From positions 2,501 to 66,500 of the forward strand of contig MAAN01000023.1 of assembly GCA_002163135.1 (NCBI GenBank): 64,000 nt of DNA, in the 5' to 3' direction. Made by a program: the position numbers and the translations under genes. Shown here piece after piece: positions 46,100-55,660 of this stretch. The notes under the pieces are model-generated. The model was not told where the DNA came from and searched no databases. It saw nothing but the letters and a program-made list of their open reading frames with translations. Source of the DNA: Alphaproteobacteria bacterium 46_93_T64. GTDB lineage: Bacteria; Pseudomonadota; Alphaproteobacteria; Sneathiellales; Sneathiellaceae. Positions within the stretch are counted from its first letter, which is position 1. Each line of letters starts with the position of its first letter.

Positions 46100-47800
46100 T
46101 TATTTGTCGATATTCTCACTCAAAATTTTATAGGATGTTCCAACACTGAAATAGTGCACATCAGACCATCCCCCTGGGCTAAGTTCCTTTTGGCGGAACC
46201 GCATACTGTAAACTAGGGTGTTTCCGCTGGAAGCTTCTTTCACCAACCACAGGCTGTAATATTTGAAGCGCCCAACAACCCAGCCGTCATTGATCCATTT
46301 GGCTTCCAGTTTCTCTGTCCATGGATCAATTTCTGCCGACCGTAAAATCTCTGTTCCAAACTGTTTTTCCGCGACTGCCAGAACAGTCTCATCGGCAGCC
46401 TTGGTATAACCTGGTGGGAATCTGTTTGCGGCAAGGCGTGCCTCTTTAGCTTCAGCAACACTTTTATCAATAGCCGCTATTTGCGTTTCGACGTCATTCC
46501 GGTCTTTTTCAATCGCATTTGCTTGGCCTTTCATCTTTTCAGAAGCTCCTTCGCCTAATGCTTTCATAGCCAGATCAAACTGCACAAAATCTTTTTTCAT
46601 CCAATTTGCCGCTTGGCCAGCCTGATAACTACGTTGATTATCATCTTGGTCTTTAGCTGCTATCAAAGCGTCGCTGGAATCTTTGATGGTCACCTTTACA
46701 CCGTCAAATAATTTGCTTAAATACGCGTCCTTCTTCCCTTTTTTATCTCGATAGGTATAGCGAAGCTCTTGCGCATACTCTTTGGCATACCTAGCAGCAC
46801 GTCCCTTGGTTGGAAGTTTATTAGCTGAGGCCGCTGCATCATATCCTTCCAGAGCAGATCGACTGGTATCCAGCGCCACGTCAAACGCAGAAAATGCTTT
46901 AGAAATATCACCTACCGTCTTGTAGGTTTTAAATGAGGAAGCTCTCGTAAGGGACACGTTTGCCTCGTCCAGAATGTCAATTATTTTCAGCCACTGGTCG
47001 TCTGTTTCAGCAGAAGCTTTCGGTGCTTGAGGCGCTTTAGTCGCGACTACGGTTTTCTTCATAGGTGTCGTTGTTGTAGGCTCAGTCGCAGCTACAGATT
47101 GTGCAGGTGCCGCAGAAGACGGCTTTACGATTTTTTTGGCTGAAGCTGTTGTCTTACCGGCCGTTATCTTGGCCGTCATTTCATCGCCAAGACGTTTACC
47201 AAGGGCACTGATTTCTGAGCGGGCAGCCACAGCGCGGCTATGTCCTTCCAGTTTTGGGTAGTTTCTATCAAACTTACCCAACTGCCGCATGGCTTCTTGC
47301 AAAGAGCTCAATGCAGTATTGGTATCACTGGCAGCTTCCTGTTTTTTGGCGGCGCCAATATGTTTTTCCGTCTGCTCCATATAACTTTTGGCAAAGCTTT
47401 TAAGCGGCGCTTCTGCTGGGGCGGAGGACACAACACTACTTTTTGTGGTTTTACCCACAGAAACTTTCGCCGCCATATCATTGCCTAGTTTTTTACCCCA
47501 ATCACTGATTGAAAGACGTGCTGCTGTCGCCCTGGAATGATCATGGTATTTTGGGGTTTTATCAAATTTTTCTAGTTGGTACATGGCCTTTTCCAAGGAC
47601 ATCAACGCAGTATTGGCATCCCCCGAGGCTGCCCTTTTCTCAACGTCTGCAAGTGCTTTTTCAACTTGCTTCATATAGCTTTTAGCAAACCCTTTAAGGG
47701 CCTCCTCCGCAACACTAATACTAGTAAGCGGCAAACTTAATGCCAAAATCATTCCAAAAACGGCTTTACTTCTACGCACTCCAAAAAAATTTCTAGACAT
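46100..47800 (-). CDS. Secreted protein with internal duplication, unknown function
   Basis: A 566-residue product with a signal peptide (A-V-F-G-M-I-L-A-L-S-L-P-L-T-S-I-S-V-A). Residues about 35-119 and 133-218 are clear duplicates: L-K-G-F-A-K-S-Y-M-K-Q-V-E-K against L-K-S-F-A-K-S-Y-M-E-Q-T-E-K, then D-(A/T)-N-T-A-L, (Y/R)-Q-L, K-F-D, H-S-R-A, A-A-R and G-K-(K/R)-L-G. A low-complexity Ala/Thr/Lys linker (about 218-270) leads to a helical, charged domain, and a C-terminal region (about 470-566) with A-K-W-I-N-D-G-W-V-V-G-R-F-K-Y-Y-S. No family was recognised. It is probably periplasmic or surface-exposed. Confidence 0.7.
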   Translation of the reverse strand: MSRNFFGVRRSKAVFGMILALSLPLTSISVAEEALKGFAKSYMKQVEKALADVEKRAASGDANTALMSLEKAMYQLEKFDKTPKYHDHSRATAARLSISDWGKKLGNDMAAKVSVGKTTKSSVVSSAPAEAPLKSFAKSYMEQTEKHIGAAKKQEAASDTNTALSSLQEAMRQLGKFDRNYPKLEGHSRAVAARSEISALGKRLGDEMTAKITAGKTTASAKKIVKPSSAAPAQSVAATEPTTTTPMKKTVVATKAPQAPKASAETDDQWLKIIDILDEANVSLTRASSFKTYKTVGDISKAFSAFDVALDTSRSALEGYDAAASANKLPTKGRAARYAKEYAQELRYTYRDKKGKKDAYLSKLFDGVKVTIKDSSDALIAAKDQDDNQRSYQAGQAANWMKKDFVQFDLAMKALGEGASEKMKGQANAIEKDRNDVETQIAAIDKSVAEAKEARLAANRFPPGYTKAADETVLAVAEKQFGTEILRSAEIDPWTEKLEAKWINDGWVVGRFKYYSLWLVKEASSGNTLVYSMRFRQKELSPGGWSDVHYFSVGTSYKILSENIDK

Positions 47801-48459
47801 TTAGGACCTCTATAATTTGATTTCTAATAAGATGAACTTTGCCACCTTCATTTTTACAAACTACGACTTGGTACTCTTAAATTTCAACCACACGCGGCTG
47901 CGCTCGCCAGCTTTGCCGCGCGAGTTTACAAGCTACAAATTCTTATTATACGAGATACACTCCACAAGTAACCACAGCGAACACCAGATATCAATAAATG
48001 ACATCAAGTTTCGTCACAAAATTCGGCATACAAGAAGAATGGAATATTCTATTCTACTAGGCTCGAAGGCTTGATAAACAACTAAATTGGATTGTTCTTG
48101 ATGGGCTGTAAGAAACGGGTTTATTCGGAAGGTAACCTCTGACGGACTTAGCCTTCCTTGTGGAGAGATCGTTAGCCGAGTTCAAAAATCACCGCAATGT
48201 ATTAAGAAACGCAGACATCGACTACCGCTTTGCTCTTTCGTCGCGGGCATTGAAAATCGATTTTCAGAGTTCTCAGAAATAACTTTCGCTTTCCTGGCAA
48301 TTATCGACATTAAACTCGTCGATCTCAAATGGTCTAAAAAGTGCCAACCGAAGACATTTCAGTTCTGCGAATAGAACCTTTATTAGATGTCATTCGTCAC
48401 GATAATAAGCGAGTTCGCATTCGTCTGACAGTACCCTCGAAGCTTACACAGGGAATTCG
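47801..48459. other. Intergenic region of 659 bp
   Basis: No supported gene; a plus frame at 47817-48074 has no credible features. It carries copy 1 of the duplicated noncoding element (48249-48367). Confidence 0.5.
48249..48367. repeat. Noncoding repeat element, copy 1
   Basis: Begins with the perfect 14-bp palindrome gaaaatcgattttc and matches 50388-50509 over most of about 120 bp in the same orientation, including cgatct and aaaagtgcc segments. The other copy is on the far side of the MscS gene. Confidence 0.6.
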
Positions 48460-50037
48460 CTAGTAATCAGTGAACTCAACATTGGTTTCTTCTGTTTTAC
48501 TTTGGACAAAAAAGCGAGAGATACGCTTGCTCAACGAGGTTTGGCGCTTGTCTATAATTTTGGCTTCCTGTGTTCGGCTGAGTTTTCGGGCAGCCAGCGT
48601 TTGATCTTCCTCTGCCTGCCATCTTGCGACACTTTCGGCGATATGCTCCATGGCAATGGGGCGGCGCTCGAATATGGCATGTAACGCATCACTGTTGATT
48701 TCCCAGGCTGCTGTTTCAATAGCAGCCCTAATAGTTGTTTGCTGTGATGCGCCCGTCAGGATAGCCATAATTCCGGCTGTTTGACCCGGGCCCAACTCAT
48801 CCATTTTGATTTCGGAACCGTCGTCAATGACTTCAAATACATCGGCTCGACCAGAAGCAACAATAAACATCGAAGTAGTTGTCTCTGAAACGGACACAAT
48901 TCTTTCCGGTGGACCAAAAATTCGCCAATTTGCCGTCTTGGCGAGGTCCTCAATATCTTCTTCCAACATTTGCTCAAATACAGGTACCCGGCCAAAAAGG
49001 GTCACAAGGTCTTCCCAGTTTGAATCATCCAACAACGAGTCAGGAAGAAGTCGGTTGTCATCTTCTGGAAAAGCGAAGTTCAAATGACGTTGAAATGCGA
49101 AACGAATGCCTCGACGGTTCAAACCATACCAAAGGGCATTTGAAACCTGATCGCCAGCGAGAAACCAATCATCAAAATCTTTTGCATGAAAGTGCATCTT
49201 GTATATTGCGCCTTGTTCATCAAATCCGATAAAAGCTGCAAAGTTCCCAGGATGAAGCGTAACTTTCGGGCATTCCTTGATTGCCTGCTCCGCCACCTCA
49301 AGTACGATTGATGTTGGTACGTTGTATTCCGCATGAAAGGAGAAGGTGCGACGCATAACTTCTGTTGGACGTGTCAGGTTGCGGATTTTTCCTTCAGCAA
49401 CTTTTGAATTAGGGAGGACAACGATATTCTGGTCCATATCCTGACAGGTAACGCTGCGCCAGTTCATATCCTTGATATAGCCCCACTCTCCATCAAATTC
49501 GATTAGATCTCCTTTTTGGAAAGGATCATCCAGATTGAGTGATATGCCGGCAAAAATTTCCTTCAATGTTGATTGGGCCGAATAACCCATGACAAGCGCG
49601 ACAACGCCAGAAGTGGCTGCAACGGCAGTAATAGGTTGATTAAATACAAACCGGAGGATGATCATTCCAGCCGTCAGGTAAATAACCACCATAACAATTT
49701 CGCGGAGCAACCGAGGTACTGCAGGCTCCCCGTCCCACGCAAGTTTGCCGTACCAGATAAACCTGTTAAGTGATTTATTGATTAAGAAAGCCATAGCTAG
49801 CCACCACAGGGCAGCTATTGTATTGGAAACTGGTTCAGAAAAATTTTCCGTCGGTCCATCAAATAAAGCCAGTATTTCTAGTTGGGAATGATACAGAAAA
49901 GACAAAAAGACAATGGCAGACAAACCAAGATTAACTCGATTTTTGTCTCGCTCTCTAAACCAAATAGTAAAAACAGTCAGGAATATGGTAGCCGTTGCGC
50001 CCGTTGCTAGAAGCTCCAGATTGACGATCAGTTCCAT
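48460..50037 (-). CDS. MscS-family channel with cyclic-nucleotide-binding domain
   Basis: A 525-residue membrane protein. About four N-terminal hydrophobic segments (about residues 10-150) precede the MscS pore helix and beta domain: V-A-A-T-S-G-V-V-A-L-V-M-G-Y-S-A-Q-S, then D-D-P-F-Q-K-G-D-L-I-E-F, and W-R-S-V-T-C-Q-D-M-D, which is the conserved beta-domain segment. A C-terminal cNMP-binding fold (about 385-500) contains M-F-I-V-A-S-G-R-A-D-V-F and P-G-Q-T-A-G-I-M-A-I-L-T-G. This is the bCNG-type architecture, where the mechanosensitive fold is gated or tuned by a cyclic nucleotide. The typical R-x-A-x-x-x-A phosphate cassette is loosely matched, so ligand identity is unsure. Confidence 0.85.
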   Translation of the reverse strand: MELIVNLELLATGATATIFLTVFTIWFRERDKNRVNLGLSAIVFLSFLYHSQLEILALFDGPTENFSEPVSNTIAALWWLAMAFLINKSLNRFIWYGKLAWDGEPAVPRLLREIVMVVIYLTAGMIILRFVFNQPITAVAATSGVVALVMGYSAQSTLKEIFAGISLNLDDPFQKGDLIEFDGEWGYIKDMNWRSVTCQDMDQNIVVLPNSKVAEGKIRNLTRPTEVMRRTFSFHAEYNVPTSIVLEVAEQAIKECPKVTLHPGNFAAFIGFDEQGAIYKMHFHAKDFDDWFLAGDQVSNALWYGLNRRGIRFAFQRHLNFAFPEDDNRLLPDSLLDDSNWEDLVTLFGRVPVFEQMLEEDIEDLAKTANWRIFGPPERIVSVSETTTSMFIVASGRADVFEVIDDGSEIKMDELGPGQTAGIMAILTGASQQTTIRAAIETAAWEINSDALHAIFERRPIAMEHIAESVARWQAEEDQTLAARKLSRTQEAKIIDKRQTSLSKRISRFFVQSKTEETNVEFTDY

Positions 50038-50623
50038 GGAAACACCCTAGCCAAGAAATACGCATAAATACTATCAGGGATATATCATTCATCCGTATAC
50101 TTAAACGTCGAATTTAGAGCAATGCTGAAGGCCCTGTCAAAGGAAACTCGATTTTGATCAGGTCACTGCATTATCATAATGTTGTGGATGAAAAATCTAA
50201 ACCCAATTTTCTATTTCAAAACCACGCCAGAGATAACCTGCTTGGCAGCGATGAGGTGCTTTCGATCCTCGATCAATGAACTATAAAACACAGCGCGAAA
50301 GCTGCAAGCATACAACGTCCGTTTTGGGTCATGAGCCGTCCTTTTCCTGCATTGAAAATTGAGTCCGCTATACCGCTCAAACTAGATATTGAAAATCGAT
50401 TTTCAGGTTTCTTAAATATAACTTCAGTTTTCCTCGCAGTTACGGACATAAACTCGGCGATCTAAAAGAGCCTGAAAAGTGCCCACTGCGGACATTCAGA
50501 TTAGTTCTGATGTAGCCCATATATTTGCGGGCCCGTCCATCATTTTTTGGTTAGCATTCTCCTCAACCGATAAATCTGGTGGAGCGTATAGCTGTGATTA
50601 TCGCTATAGGATGATCAAACCAG
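50038..50623. other. Intergenic region of 586 bp
   Basis: No supported gene. Copy 2 of the noncoding repeat is at 50388-50509, and a gggtcatgagccg motif at about 50326 recurs in similar form near 43000 and 52190. Confidence 0.5.
50388..50509. repeat. Noncoding repeat element, copy 2
   Basis: Diverged duplicate of 48249-48367, with the same gaaaatcgattttc palindrome at its left end. The two copies flank the MscS-family gene in direct orientation. Confidence 0.6.
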
Positions 50624-52121
50624 TTGCTTTTTCGTAGTATACCTTATGATGCGATGATCCAAATGGATGGATCATGGACGTTCAATACGATTTTTGACGC
50701 TCTGGGCATTTCACCGCTGGCAAATTTACCCCATGTACCGATTTCCAATGTGCAAACAAATCCGTCCAATTGTTCAGCCAATAGCTTTTTCATACCAACT
50801 GTTTTTCGCTTCAGAAGCTCGGTTACGAGAGCGAGATATCGGCGATAAAGGATGCGATCGCCAATGGTGCTGCGGCTGTGACAACACATCAGGAGCAATT
50901 TCCCTTTAGCTCGGCGGTACCAATCATACGCGTTAAGGATTCCAGAAGGGTGCTCGCAATGCTTTCGATTTACGCGCGTCGAGAGTTTGTCGGCAAGATC
51001 ATTGCGGTGACCGGTAGTGTCGGAAAAACCACCACGAAAGATATGGTCAGTAGTGGCTTGTCGAAGTTTGGATCGTCCTACAAGACAAACAAATCAAATA
51101 ATCCTTTGTCAGGCGTTTGTATGACGATGATAAACGCACCATTCGACAACGATTATTTAACCTTGGAAATCGGTTCAATGGGATCTGGGCATATCCGCCA
51201 AGCGGAATTCATCCAACCGAACATCGGCATTATCACTAACGTCTGGCCATCTGCCCACCTTGAAAATTATCCGGACGAAGAAGCGCTTTTTCGAGAGAAA
51301 GCATCTCTATTGGATCTTCTTGCCGGCCCAAAAATAGGCATCATTCACGAAAGTGTTAGAGATGCGGATCGGAAGGCAGGGGGCGTCATCGCCGACAAGC
51401 AGTTGGGTCGCCTGATTACCATTGGCAGTACCTGTGATAACGATATTTACTGTGAAAACGCTCATTTCGATGGCATCAAAAGCACCGCGTTATGTGGGTG
51501 TTCGGCACGCCCTATCCGTTTGAGCTGGACTTGGCTGGAGCCCATTTCATTGATAGCGCCATGTTCGCGGTGGCAACAGCGGCAGCTTTGGACCAGGATG
51601 TCTCAATAGTGATTGCATCATTCGCGAACCCGAATGTTACCGGAAGGCGTCTCGAACGATACTGTATCAAATTGAAAGACGGAGATATCGAGTTTATCGA
51701 CGATAGTTATAATGCCAGTCCAGTTTCCGTTCGCGCACTCATCAATACATTGTCCTTCCGAAAAGCACCGAGGAAAGTAATTGTCTGGGGTGATATGAAG
51801 GGGCTGGGCGACCGGACGGAGTTTTACCATTCGCAGATAGCTTCGATGATTGGCCGGGGCAATATTGATCTCGTCTTAACCATCGGTGAGCAAACACAGA
51901 AAATTTGTAAGGAGCTCGGTTTATCGAACAAGCTGCATTTCCCTGATTGTGAAGCCCTAGCGCCCGCTATCCCGGATTTGATCCGGGCCGGCGATCTGAT
52001 AGCTGTGAAAGGGTCCGGGCTTTTGAAACTCTCCCAGATAGCTGACATAATCAAACTATTGGGTCCTTCGACCGTTGCCGGCAGCTGGCGGATAGAGGAC
52101 GCCATAAGCTGTTCTGATTGA
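50624..52121 (+). pseudogene. Frameshifted Mur-ligase-family gene (MurF-like)
   Basis: Three frames are needed to read one protein. The first (from about 50650) gives W-T-F-N-T-I-F-D-A-L-G-I-S and ends with S-F-F-I-P. The frame then shifts (about 50800-50835) to one that reads A-I-A-N-G-A-A-A-V-T-T-H and carries the ATP loop V-T-G-S-V-G-K-T-T-T-K-D and Y-L-T-L-E-I-G-S-M-G. A second shift near 51485 leads to the C-terminal domain: G-R-R-L-E-R-Y, D-D-S-Y-N-A-S-P-V-S and V-W-G-D-M-K-G-L-G. The order matches MurF (UDP-MurNAc-pentapeptide ligase) type enzymes, about 450 residues. At least two frameshifts make it inactive unless they are sequencing errors. It is too divergent to be the housekeeping murF and is probably an accessory copy. 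Confidence 0.75.
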
Positions 52122-53102
52122 GAAAAATGAGCTAAAGTTTGTCCGATTGATAGACAGGCAGTAAGTGATAATTATAGCTCTCAATGACTGCTTGGGATCA
52201 CAAACGATCTTTTTTTCTGAGTAAAATTTTGACCGGTTATCACCTAATCGCTGACATTGGCGAAGGGGCCCCCCTACAGAGAAAACACACGCCCCCGAAA
52301 TTATTCAGGGTCTTTCCTCAAAAAATCACAGAACTACTCCGTTTCATAAGAAGCAAAACTTGAACTACATACTGGTGCTAAGAGGCCTTGTGTAGAGGGA
52401 TGAAGCGTTTAATCACGATGTTCAACGAAGCAGGTCTTTCTGTATAAAAACTATAGTTTTACTACTTTCCAAGGGCGCCCTATAGGTGCCTTGAGAGTTA
52501 GTAGGCTTCAGGGTAAATACACTAAGTCATTGCAAAATTTGGCGCACCCGATGTAGTTCGAACGTGTGACTTCTGTCTTAGGAGAGGAAGTCTATTAATG
52601 AAAGTTGGCCCGTACTGACGTCCAGCGTAGCAACGAACACAGCAATTATCTCACATACGCTTTTAGCTGTCGCAGCACTTAGAAACGGGGGAAACCCACG
52701 TAACTCGTTGAGTTACGTGGGTTTAATATTTTATTGCGGGGGCAGCAACCATCTTTGTTTGCTCTTTATGGCGAACGGATTAAGTACACTCAAGCCTCAA
52801 GGATTGAGTGGTTAAATCTAAATCTGACCTTCCACATTATCCAGTTCAAATCTAGACTGTCTATTTAAGGGTTTGTACACCAACTTTGAAAAATTCTTTT
52901 GCCGTTATGTATTTCCGAACAGGACCCTTTTTAAGGCACATCGTCAGGGATAGCTGAATCATTTAAAGTGTTACAAAAGAGAGTATTCAGATATTTTTGT
53001 TGATTTAAAAGTTTGGTTGAGGGAGCATCCAACTAACTAGTTGTCTAGAAAAACACCGGTCAAACTAATAGTAGAAATCAGAAAGAATCCCTCTCTCAAA
53101 AC
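52122..53102. other. Intergenic region of 981 bp
   Basis: The longest gap. No gene supported on either strand. It holds the hairpin and tRNA-like site B (52692-52745) and, at about 52190, another gggatcacaaacg-type motif. Low coding density agrees with decayed island sequence. Confidence 0.5.
52692..52745 (-). other. Perfect hairpin followed by tRNA-end-like sequence (site B)
   Basis: A perfect 15-bp stem with a 3-nt loop (52692-52724), then an AT-rich spacer, then ttgcgggggcag (52734-52745). On the minus strand the latter reads CTGCCCCCGCAA, matching the T-stem/acceptor end of an intact initiator tRNA gene (without the terminal CCA). The layout is the same as at 44619-44660 and 62871-62955. 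At 12 nt it is suggestive only. Confidence 0.35.
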
Positions 53103-53543
53103 TTAGCTAAAACTTTCTTCCAGTGCTTTAAATCCACCCAAAAAGACATCGTTCGCAACGAAATTTTCCCAATGACTTTCTTGTCCATCGCTGACTGAAA
53201 ATTCGGCTGTCCATTTGGCAAAGGTCTGATTTTGATTGGTAATCTCTTCAAAGGACATCGTTGAGATATAATCAACAAAGGGCAAGGGACCGCCAGACAA
53301 CATGTTATAGGTCAGTGTCTTTTGAAGATCAGATATCCTGAGTAAAGTCTCCCGAATTCTGCCCGACCCATCACTTAAAGCGAAGTTTCTAACGCAGCCG
53401 ACTTCTCCCGGATTACGGCTTTCTTCGATCCTGCTGTCTGTCGCAGCTGGGTGCCAATTTGGGAGGCCGTTGAAATCTTTAACTTTGGTCCAGATATCTG
53501 CCAGTGGAACATTTATGATTGTTGTTGAGCAAACTTTAATCAT
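53103..53543 (-). CDS. SRPBCC (START-like) family protein
   Basis: About 146 residues from the ATG at 53543, which overlaps the stop of the upstream gene by 8 bp; the longer frame to 53579 lies inside that gene. It begins I-K-V-C-S-T-T-I-I-N-V-P-L-A-D-I-W-T-K-V-K-D-F-N-G-L-P-N-W-H, the typical SRPBCC start (strand, helices, D-F-x-x-x-x-x-W), and has the long C-terminal helix. The fold has a deep hydrophobic cavity and binds lipids, polyketides or aromatic compounds, sometimes catalytically. As the last gene of the transporter/Tm-1 operon it may bind or convert the imported compound. Confidence 0.85.
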   Translation of the reverse strand: MIKVCSTTIINVPLADIWTKVKDFNGLPNWHPAATDSRIEESRNPGEVGCVRNFALSDGSGRIRETLLRISDLQKTLTYNMLSGGPLPFVDYISTMSFEEITNQNQTFAKWTAEFSVSDGQESHWENFVANDVFLGGFKALEESFS

Positions 53544-54405
53544 TGTTAGACGATCCTTCTTTTTGTTGAGGACCGCCAACGGCGAGCCTGGTAAACTCTT
53601 CTGTTCTTTGTGTTATAGCCATTTCGACAGGCAAACGCTCCATACTAGAAGCGCCATAAAATCCATGACAATCTGGGCAACGGGAGAGTAGATATTGTAC
53701 ATCTTTTGGTTCAGCCAGCGGGCCCCCATGGCAAATGAAAATCATATCAGATTTTACAGTACGAACAGCATCTGCCCATTCATTAAACATCTGAACACAT
53801 TCATCTAGAGAGTATGTATCATTGGCACCAATTGATCCACCTGCTGTTAATCCGAAATGCGTAACAATGACATCCGTCCCTGCTTCGGTCATTTGCAAGG
53901 CTTCGTTTTTCGTAAAAACATAAGGAGTAGTCAGCATATTTTTATGATTTGCCCGTGCGACAACATCAACTTCCATGTCATATCGCATACCAGTGTCTTC
54001 CAGTCCTCTCCTGAATTTTCCATCAATAATGCCAACAGTCGGAAAATTTTGCACGCCCGAAAAGCCGATACTAATTAGATCATCTAAATATTTGTCCACG
54101 ATGAGAAATGGATCTGTGCCGTTCACACCGGCCAAAACAGGGATTTTTTTAATAACAGGCAATACTTCTTTTGCCATATCGAAAACAATTTCGTTGGCAT
54201 TCCCGTAGGCCATGTAACCTGAAAGCGACCCGCGACCAGCCATCCGGTAGCGGCCAGAATTGTATATAACGATCAAGTCTGCCCCACCCTGCTCTTCACA
54301 TTTTGCACTGAGGCCAGTTCCTGCCCCCCCGCCAACGATCGATTGTTTATTTTCTATTTTGCGCTTTAATCTGGATAAAATTTCAGATTTTTCTATTGCA
54401 GCCAC
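53536..54405 (-). CDS. TIM-barrel protein of the 'PEP hydrolase' family
   Basis: About 289 residues. The family (PF09370-type) is the stand-alone equivalent of the second half of plant Tm-1. Key segments: I-V-G-G-G-A-G-T-G-L-S-A, Y-N-S-G-R-Y-R-M-A-G, V-Q-N-F-P-T-V-G-I-I-D-G-K-F-R, V-T-H-F-G-L-T-A-G-G and I-C-H-G-G-P-L-A-E-P, then Y-G-A-S-S-M-E-R-L-P. Reaction and substrate are not established; 'phosphoenolpyruvate hydrolase' is a historical label. I choose the GTG at 54405, 8 bp after an aggag ribosome site; the longer frame begins with a TTG at 54423. It follows the Tm-1-like gene and overlaps the SRPBCC gene by 8 bp. Confidence 0.85.
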   Translation of the reverse strand: MAAIEKSEILSRLKRKIENKQSIVGGGAGTGLSAKCEEQGGADLIVIYNSGRYRMAGRGSLSGYMAYGNANEIVFDMAKEVLPVIKKIPVLAGVNGTDPFLIVDKYLDDLISIGFSGVQNFPTVGIIDGKFRRGLEDTGMRYDMEVDVVARANHKNMLTTPYVFTKNEALQMTEAGTDVIVTHFGLTAGGSIGANDTYSLDECVQMFNEWADAVRTVKSDMIFICHGGPLAEPKDVQYLLSRCPDCHGFYGASSMERLPVEMAITQRTEEFTRLAVGGPQQKEGSSNND

Positions 54406-54430
54406 AATGGTATCTCCTAACAAGCCTTAG

Positions 54431-55642
54431 TTATTTGGCTGTAATTTCTTTGAAATTTTTCAAAGCAATTACAGCAAATTCTTTTGAATTTATGTGATAA
54501 TTTATGCGAATGACTTGCCGGTTGTCTGTTTGTACAACGGTGTCTTCTATAGCTCTAAATAAAGCAGCATTAGCTTCGATGTCGTAAAAAGGACCTCCCT
54601 CTACATCCAATGCAGACATTCCGAGCTCCGGGAGTAAAAATCGCACAGGCCCATTACAATTGTTCAACTTCCGACCGATCCAAACACCGATTTTCTCTGC
54701 TTCATCGGCAGTTGATCGCATTAATGTCACTTGTTCGTTGTGAATATAAAAATTACGATCCTTAAAATGAGCCGGGACAGTATCTCTTCCCCAAAAATTG
54801 GCCATATCTAACGCCCCACAGGACCCCACATAGGGAACACCCGTTTGGGCGATACTATCCAAACGTCCTTCGCCTGCACTCAGCATTCCACCAATGATTA
54901 AGTCGCAAATCTCGGTCGTTGTAATATCAATGACAGCAGAGACATCTCCTTGCGCTACCAATTTCTCCATGGAACGGCCCCCCGTCCCTGTGGCATGGAA
55001 TACCAAGCAGTCCCATTCTTTTTCAAGTGCTTCGACCAATGAAAGCACGCAAGTTGTCGTTACCCCAAACATGGTAAGAGCGACGGCGTCACGTTCCATA
55101 TCCATTTCAGGCGCTTTCCAACGCATCATCCCTGCCAAAGCATGAGCCGCATTGGCAAGCACTTTAGAAGACACCCGATTAATGCCGGCAACATCCGTTA
55201 CAGAATGGAACATGTTAATATCGCAAGGTCCGACATATGCAGACACATCGCCGGAGGCAAGCGTGGAAACCAGAATTTTTGGTATTCCTATTGGCAACGT
55301 TTGCATGGCAGGAGCAATCATACCTGTACCACCAGACCCTCCTAAACCAATAATTCCACCCACGTCAGAACGTGTACTGATAAAAGTCTCAAGCGCTCGG
55401 CCCATCTCCTTAACAGCTAGGCCTCGATCATCAATAAAGACAGATGATGGTCCGTCTGGATGGTGCATCGCGACCTCTATTGCCTTCACATCAGCGGCAC
55501 ATTCAATGGGTCGTGTACTAATATCGACGAGAACAGTGTCCAATTCGGGATTGGCGCTTGCGATAAGATCCCGAACATAGATCAAATCAACCTCTTTGGT
55601 ATCACATGTTCCAATCACATACGCTTTACTTTGTTTATTCAT
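54431..55642 (-). CDS. Tm-1-like (UPF0261) ATP-binding protein
   Basis: A 403-residue member of the UPF0261 family, homologous to the N-terminal half of the tomato virus-resistance protein Tm-1. The N-terminus A-Y-V-I-G-T-C-D-T-K-E-V-D-L-I-Y-V-R, the glycine loop G-I-I-G-L-G-G-S-G-G-T-G-M-I-A-P-A-M and V-S-T-L-A-S-G-D-V-S-A-Y-V-G are family hallmarks. The Gly-rich loop probably binds nucleotide. In bacteria it usually lies next to a TIM-barrel 'PEP hydrolase' gene, as here; plants fuse the two. Its function is not established. The neighbouring ABC importer suggests a role in processing a transported compound. Confidence 0.92.
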   Translation of the reverse strand: MNKQSKAYVIGTCDTKEVDLIYVRDLIASANPELDTVLVDISTRPIECAADVKAIEVAMHHPDGPSSVFIDDRGLAVKEMGRALETFISTRSDVGGIIGLGGSGGTGMIAPAMQTLPIGIPKILVSTLASGDVSAYVGPCDINMFHSVTDVAGINRVSSKVLANAAHALAGMMRWKAPEMDMERDAVALTMFGVTTTCVLSLVEALEKEWDCLVFHATGTGGRSMEKLVAQGDVSAVIDITTTEICDLIIGGMLSAGEGRLDSIAQTGVPYVGSCGALDMANFWGRDTVPAHFKDRNFYIHNEQVTLMRSTADEAEKIGVWIGRKLNNCNGPVRFLLPELGMSALDVEGGPFYDIEANAALFRAIEDTVVQTDNRQVIRINYHINSKEFAVIALKNFKEITAK

Positions 55643-55660
55643 ATATCCGTCCTCACGCGC

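Noticed and set aside
47817-48074. 85-codon plus-strand frame upstream of the secreted repeat protein
   Set aside because: No family, no ribosome site, and composition typical of noncoding DNA.
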